Shown here piece after piece: positions 14,189 through 18,566 of a stretch of DNA of 18,566 nucleotides. Both the position numbers and the translations under genes were made by a program. The notes beneath the pieces were generated by a model. That model made no database searches and was not told the origin of the DNA. It worked only from the letters and a program-made list of their open reading frames with translations. Numbering within the stretch: position 1 is the first letter of the stretch; the number at the start of each line of letters is the position of its first letter. This DNA comes from Deltaproteobacteria bacterium (lineage in GTDB: Bacteria > SAR324 > JACQKK01), in contig JAOUFO010000007.1 of assembly GCA_029858165.1 (NCBI GenBank), forward strand, positions 1-18,566. The letters are read 5' to 3'.

Positions 14189-15322
14189 TTGGCGAAAAGG
14201 GACCTATACGAAATTCTGGGAGTATCCCGATCTGCCAGCGAGGAGGAACTTAAAAAAGCCTACCGGAAGTTGGCCTTAAAATTCCATCCGGACCGCAATC
14301 CCGGAGACAAGGAATCTGAGCACCAATTCAAGGAAATCAGCTCAGCCTACGGGATTCTAAGCGACAAGGCCAAACGGGCTCAGTACGACCAGTTTGGCCA
14401 TGTGGGCGAAGGCATGGAGGGGGGTGGGTTCGGCTCTCAGACCGGTTTTGGCGGTTTTGGTGACGTCTTTGGAGATATCTTCTCCGATTTCTTTGGGGCT
14501 TCCGGCAAGCCGGGTGGCCGGGCCAGAGGCATGCGGGGATCGGATCTGCAATACAACCTGGAAATTTCCTTTGAGCAGGCCGCGTTCGGCGTCACCACAG
14601 AGGTCAACATTCCCCGGATGGAGGAATGCCACCTGTGCAGCGGCTCCGGCGCCCGATCCTCCAAAGATGTTGAAATCTGCCAGGTTTGCAACGGCACAGG
14701 TCAGCAGCGGATTCAGCAGGGGTTTTTCAGTGTGTCCACCACCTGCGGAAAATGCGGCGGTCAGGGGCGGGTCATCAAACACCCTTGCTCCAAATGCAAC
14801 GGGGCGGGCAGGCTGCGGAACTTTCGCAAGCTGAAAGTCACCATTCCGGCCGGAGTGGATGCGGGGTCCCGGCTGAAACTTTCCGGCGAGGGGGAGGCCG
14901 GGATGGGGGGCGGCCCCTCCGGGGATTTGTATATCGCCATTGAAGTGCGCCCCCACCCGTTTTTCCGCCGGGAGGAATTTGACATCTTTTGCGAGGTGCC
15001 CATCACCTTCGCCCAGGCGGCGCTTGGCTCAGACATCGTGGTGCCCACCCTGGAAGGCAAGGTGGAACTGAAAATCCCATCGGGGTCCCAAAGCGGCCGT
15101 CACTTCCGGTTGCGAGGCAAAGGCATCCCCCATATGCGGGGAAGCGGCCGGGGGGACCAGTATGTTCAAGTGAATGTGGAAACCCCCTCCAACCTAACCG
15201 CTCGTCAGAAGGAACTGCTCAAGGAGTTTGCCCGGGAAGAACTGAAGAATATTTCGGCCAACCAGGACAACTATCCCTTGATGCGCAAGTTTGTGACCCG
15301 CCTGAAAGAAATGTTCGGCTAA
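14189..15322 (+). CDS. dnaJ: Chaperone protein DnaJ (Hsp40)
   Basis: 377 aa, classical type I DnaJ and co-chaperone that stimulates DnaK ATPase. J domain (about 1-68) with HPD at 33-35; Gly/Phe-rich region (about 74-118); four CxxCxGxG zinc repeats (CHLCSGSG, CQVCNGTG, CGKCGGQG, CSKCNGAG); then the substrate-binding C-terminal domains. I chose the TTG at 14189 because AGGAG (14177-14181) is seven nt upstream and the protein then begins MAKRDLYEILGV, as in most DnaJ proteins; the GTG at 14183 would be too close to the Shine-Dalgarno. Last gene of the operon, followed by a strong terminator. Confidence 0.97.
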   Translation: MAKRDLYEILGVSRSASEEELKKAYRKLALKFHPDRNPGDKESEHQFKEISSAYGILSDKAKRAQYDQFGHVGEGMEGGGFGSQTGFGGFGDVFGDIFSDFFGASGKPGGRARGMRGSDLQYNLEISFEQAAFGVTTEVNIPRMEECHLCSGSGARSSKDVEICQVCNGTGQQRIQQGFFSVSTTCGKCGGQGRVIKHPCSKCNGAGRLRNFRKLKVTIPAGVDAGSRLKLSGEGEAGMGGGPSGDLYIAIEVRPHPFFRREEFDIFCEVPITFAQAALGSDIVVPTLEGKVELKIPSGSQSGRHFRLRGKGIPHMRGSGRGDQYVQVNVETPSNLTARQKELLKEFAREELKNISANQDNYPLMRKFVTRLKEMFG

Positions 15323-15351
15323 AAGCTATTGTGTTTTTCCAAAAGGGGGGT

Positions 15352-15381
15352 GCGGGGGACCCCGTTCCCCCGCCTTTGTTT
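15352..15381 (+). terminator. Terminator after dnaJ, probably bidirectional
   Basis: GCGGGGG (15352-15358), 8-nt loop, CCCCCGC (15367-15373), followed by CTTTGTTT. It lies 30 nt after the dnaJ stop and 6 nt before the stop of the convergent DUF3592 gene. On the minus strand the stem is followed by ACCCCCCTTTT, so it may also serve that gene. Confidence 0.7.
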
Positions 15382-15386
15382 CCCCC

Positions 15387-15941
15387 CTACTTTCCTTTGT
15401 ATTTTCTGCGAATGAGGGATGCTCCCCACAGGGAAGCCCCATACACCAGAACCGCCGGAATCAGGGGGAGGGCGCCTTCTTTCCAGGGGCTGAAATCCTT
15501 TTTAAACAATGCCAGGGTTGGTTTATCGGGGTCATACAGCACCTCCAGCCGGTCTCCTGGGGATATTTCCTGACCGGAGGGGATCATGGTTTCCACCGGC
15601 TCCCCTCCTTCTATGGCAAACCGGACCGTGGCCTGATACCCGGAAATCCTTTTGGTTTCCGCCGATTGTGCCTGTGTTTTTCGGATGCGGATGGGGAGAA
15701 TTTCCTCATTGCTGTAAAGCCGGTTGGCCAGGACCTCTCCCTGGGCGGTTTTGGCTGTGGCCTTAAAGGCCGCTGCCCCTACATACATGTTAAACCCCAT
15801 GATGATCAGCAGCAGGGACAGGAGCATGCCTGTGGTTTTGAGAAAACCCGCGAATTTTTCCGGTTTTGAATTGTCGGGACGGGATTGTTTTGCTGAGCCG
15901 GGGTTGGATTTTGTTTTTTTGTCGGTTTTGGTTGGGGCCAT
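15387..15941 (-). CDS. DUF3592 family membrane protein
   Basis: 184 aa. A basic, low-complexity cytoplasmic start (Lys/Ser/Pro-rich, residues 1-30) is followed by TM1 (about 37-57), a soluble extracytoplasmic domain (about 60-150), TM2 (about 156-175) and a basic tail. The soluble part shows the DUF3592 pattern: 'AQGEVLANRLYSN', 'GYQATVRFAIEGGE', and 'GDRLEVLYDPDKPTLALFKKDF'. Function of the family is not established. Start at 15941 has AAAGAGA upstream. Single-gene unit convergent with dnaJ; a promoter with an inverted repeat lies directly upstream. Confidence 0.78.
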   Translation of the reverse strand: MAPTKTDKKTKSNPGSAKQSRPDNSKPEKFAGFLKTTGMLLSLLLIIMGFNMYVGAAAFKATAKTAQGEVLANRLYSNEEILPIRIRKTQAQSAETKRISGYQATVRFAIEGGEPVETMIPSGQEISPGDRLEVLYDPDKPTLALFKKDFSPWKEGALPLIPAVLVYGASLWGASLIRRKYKGK

Positions 15942-15973
15942 CGGGATATTCTCTTTCAGGTTGGGGGAATAAA

Positions 15974-16020
15974 AATCGGGATATTTCCCGATTCCAAGAT
16001 AGGGGCTGGGTTTTTGTCAA
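15974..16020 (-). promoter_or_regulatory. Promoter and inverted repeat upstream of the DUF3592 gene
   Basis: On the minus strand TTGACA (16015-16020) and TGGAAT (15991-15996) are 18 nt apart. A perfect inverted repeat, plus-strand AATCGGGA (15974-15981), TATT, TCCCGATT (15986-15993), begins at the -10 and would cover the start of transcription. The half-sequence ATCGGGATATT recurs at 15940-15950 over the start codon. Read as RNA on the minus strand the repeat forms an 8-bp stem followed by TTTTATT, so a terminator or attenuator is an alternative reading. Confidence 0.45.
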
Positions 16021-16240
16021 ATGAGCCGTGCAGGTCCAAATGGCTTGGCCAGACAAAAGGGGCAGCCTTTCATCTTACGCCCATTTGCCTGCCCGGATGT
16101 TGAAAAAACCTTCCACGGTTCCTGTTTTGTGGCACAATACCCTAATAAAAGGTTCATTTTTATCGCCCGGTTTGAGCAAACCCAAAAATTTTGCGCCGCT
16201 GTTCCGGTCTATCGTGAGGCTATTCACCCTTGAACGCCAT

Positions 16241-16303
16241 CAATAATAAAACCATTTAAAATCCGGGTTTCCGCTTGACCAGGATGATTCGTTCCTGTAA
16301 CTT
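16241..16303 (+). promoter_or_regulatory. rrnP: Candidate rRNA operon promoter with AT-rich upstream element
   Basis: An AT-rich block (16241-16262) precedes TTGACC (16275-16280); a weak -10 follows (TAACTT at 16298-16303 with 17-nt spacing, or TGTAAC at 16296-16301 with 15). The arrangement resembles an UP-element rRNA promoter about 275 nt before the 16S gene. The DNA from 16021 to 16240 shows nothing I can support. The poor -10 keeps confidence low. Confidence 0.35.
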
Positions 16304-16355
16304 TATCAGATGACGGAAGGCGGTTGATTAAAAAAACCGGCTTTTTGTCCCCAGG

Positions 16356-16388
16356 ACCCCCCTGGCGGGGGGTGTTGGATCTTTGACA
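16356..16388 (+). promoter_or_regulatory. boxB-like hairpin and boxA-like antitermination signal of the rrn leader
   Basis: A perfect stem ACCCCCC (16356-16362), loop TGGC, GGGGGGT (16367-16373) is followed by GATCTTTGACA (16378-16388), close to the rrn boxA core TCTTTAACA (eight of nine from TCTTTGACA). The boxB-then-boxA order is that of rRNA antitermination leaders, where NusB/NusE bind boxA RNA. The embedded TTGACA has no matching -10, which also favours boxA over a promoter. Confidence 0.6.
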
Positions 16389-16413
16389 AGAGAATCGTTA
16401 CACAGCCAGAAGT

Positions 16414-16488
16414 GAATTGTTCGTCAATTCAATAGAGAAGTTTTGCGGTTTTCCGTTGGTCCTTGTTGTTTCGCGAGAGACACAAAGG
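16414..16488 (+). other. Structured part of the 16S leader RNA: two stem-loops
   Basis: GAATTG/CAATTC with loop TTCGT (16414-16430) directly follows boxA. A longer stem (16461-16488) pairs CCTTGTTGTTTC with GAGACACAAAGG through two single-base bulges and is closed by a GCGA tetraloop (16473-16476), a GNRA loop. Such leader structures usually assist ribosome assembly or processing; the role here is inferred. Confidence 0.5.
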
Positions 16489-16544
16489 TCAAAGTTGGAG
16501 AATCCGTAAGCCAGTTATCGGGCCGGTTTTTTTTGGGGGTTCAA

Positions 16545-16551
16545 GCCTTCT
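16545..16551 (+). other. 5' arm of a likely 16S precursor processing stem
   Basis: GCCTTCT here is exactly complementary to AGAAGGC at 18111-18117, downstream of the 16S 3' end. The arms lie about 27 nt before and 17 nt after the mature gene, where leader and trailer normally pair to form the RNase III substrate. Pairing is short (7 bp, extendable only with bulges), so this is tentative. Confidence 0.35.
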
Positions 16552-16577
16552 TTGAGGATCGGTTCGGATAGGAAAAT

Positions 16578-18429
<1,852 letters not shown>

Positions 18430-18441
18430 TTCCAATCATCA

Positions 18442-18514
18442 GGGGAATTAGCTCAATTGGGAGAGCGCCTGCTTTGCAAGCAGGAGGTCACCGGTTCGAT
18501 CCCGGTATTCTCCA
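18442..18514 (+). tRNA. alaT: tRNA-Ala (anticodon TGC)
   Basis: Acceptor GGGGAAT/ATTCTCC with one G-T pair, D arm AGCTCAATTGGGAGAGC, anticodon stem CCTGC/GCAGG around TTTGCAA, T arm CCGG TTCGATC CCGG, discriminator A. No encoded CCA. It is 12 nt after tRNA-Ile; the spacer continues to the window end toward the expected 23S gene. Confidence 0.97.
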
Positions 18515-18566
18515 TCGGGTTGATGGCAGAACGCCGTTATGTGAATGCTGCATGCCGATGTCCCTG

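Noticed and set aside
16021..16233. 70-codon plus-strand frame upstream of the rrn promoter
   Set aside because: No ribosome binding site, no recognisable family, and its start abuts the predicted DUF3592 promoter.
16383..16388. TTGACA as a -35 box of a second rrn promoter
   Set aside because: No -10-like hexamer at 15-19 nt; the surrounding GATCTTTGACA fits boxA better and follows a boxB-like hairpin.

Overview
The window is a chromosomal stretch from a Gram-negative bacterium. Cell-envelope genes support this (a PpiD/SurA-type periplasmic foldase start and a DUF481 outer-membrane barrel). So do the intact CCTCC anti-Shine-Dalgarno at the 16S 3' end and the HrcA/CIRCE-controlled grpE-dnaK-dnaJ operon. 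The 16S sequence and the gene set resemble Desulfobacterota or related former deltaproteobacteria, possibly SAR324-like. That placement is an impression from reading, not a computed phylogeny. GC content is moderate to high, and long G runs (G6-G8) are strikingly common, even inside essential genes.

Layout. 1-198 (-) is the 5' end of a ppiD/surA-like gene. 487-696 (+) is a small unknown protein. 814-2355 (-) is a membrane sensor with a periplasmic Cache-like domain and a cytoplasmic PAS domain but no output domain. Divergent from it, 2684-3808 (+) encodes a cyclic-nucleotide-binding/HD-GYP protein, a likely c-di-GMP phosphodiesterase. Its end overlaps tail-to-tail with a minus-strand pair: a Nit-type amidohydrolase (3805-4596) and the GTPase HflX (4614-5933). 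Upstream on the same strand is a DUF481 outer-membrane protein (6103-6861). 7169-9813 (+) is a two-gene unit: a two-TM potassium-channel-like protein with tandem RCK domains, followed almost without a gap by a stand-alone cyclic-nucleotide-binding protein.

9848-15381 holds the heat-shock operon: a terminator of the preceding unit, a promoter overlapping a perfect CIRCE operator, then hrcA, grpE, dnaK and dnaJ, ending at a strong hairpin. A GC-rich hairpin between dnaK and dnaJ may attenuate dnaJ expression. A convergent DUF3592 membrane protein follows (15387-15941, -), with an inverted repeat at its putative promoter.

16241 to the end is an rRNA operon: promoter region, boxB/boxA-like antitermination signals, structured leader, complete 16S rRNA, and a spacer with tRNA-Ile(GAT) and tRNA-Ala(TGC). 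The 23S gene lies beyond the window.

Functional themes are proteostasis (PpiD, HrcA-GrpE-DnaK-DnaJ, HflX), nucleotide second messengers (two cNMP-binding proteins, one fused to HD-GYP) and translation (rrn). The least conventional locus is the K+ channel/cNMP-binding pair, which looks like a cyclic-nucleotide-responsive channel split over two polypeptides. No mobile element, CRISPR array or phage gene was seen.
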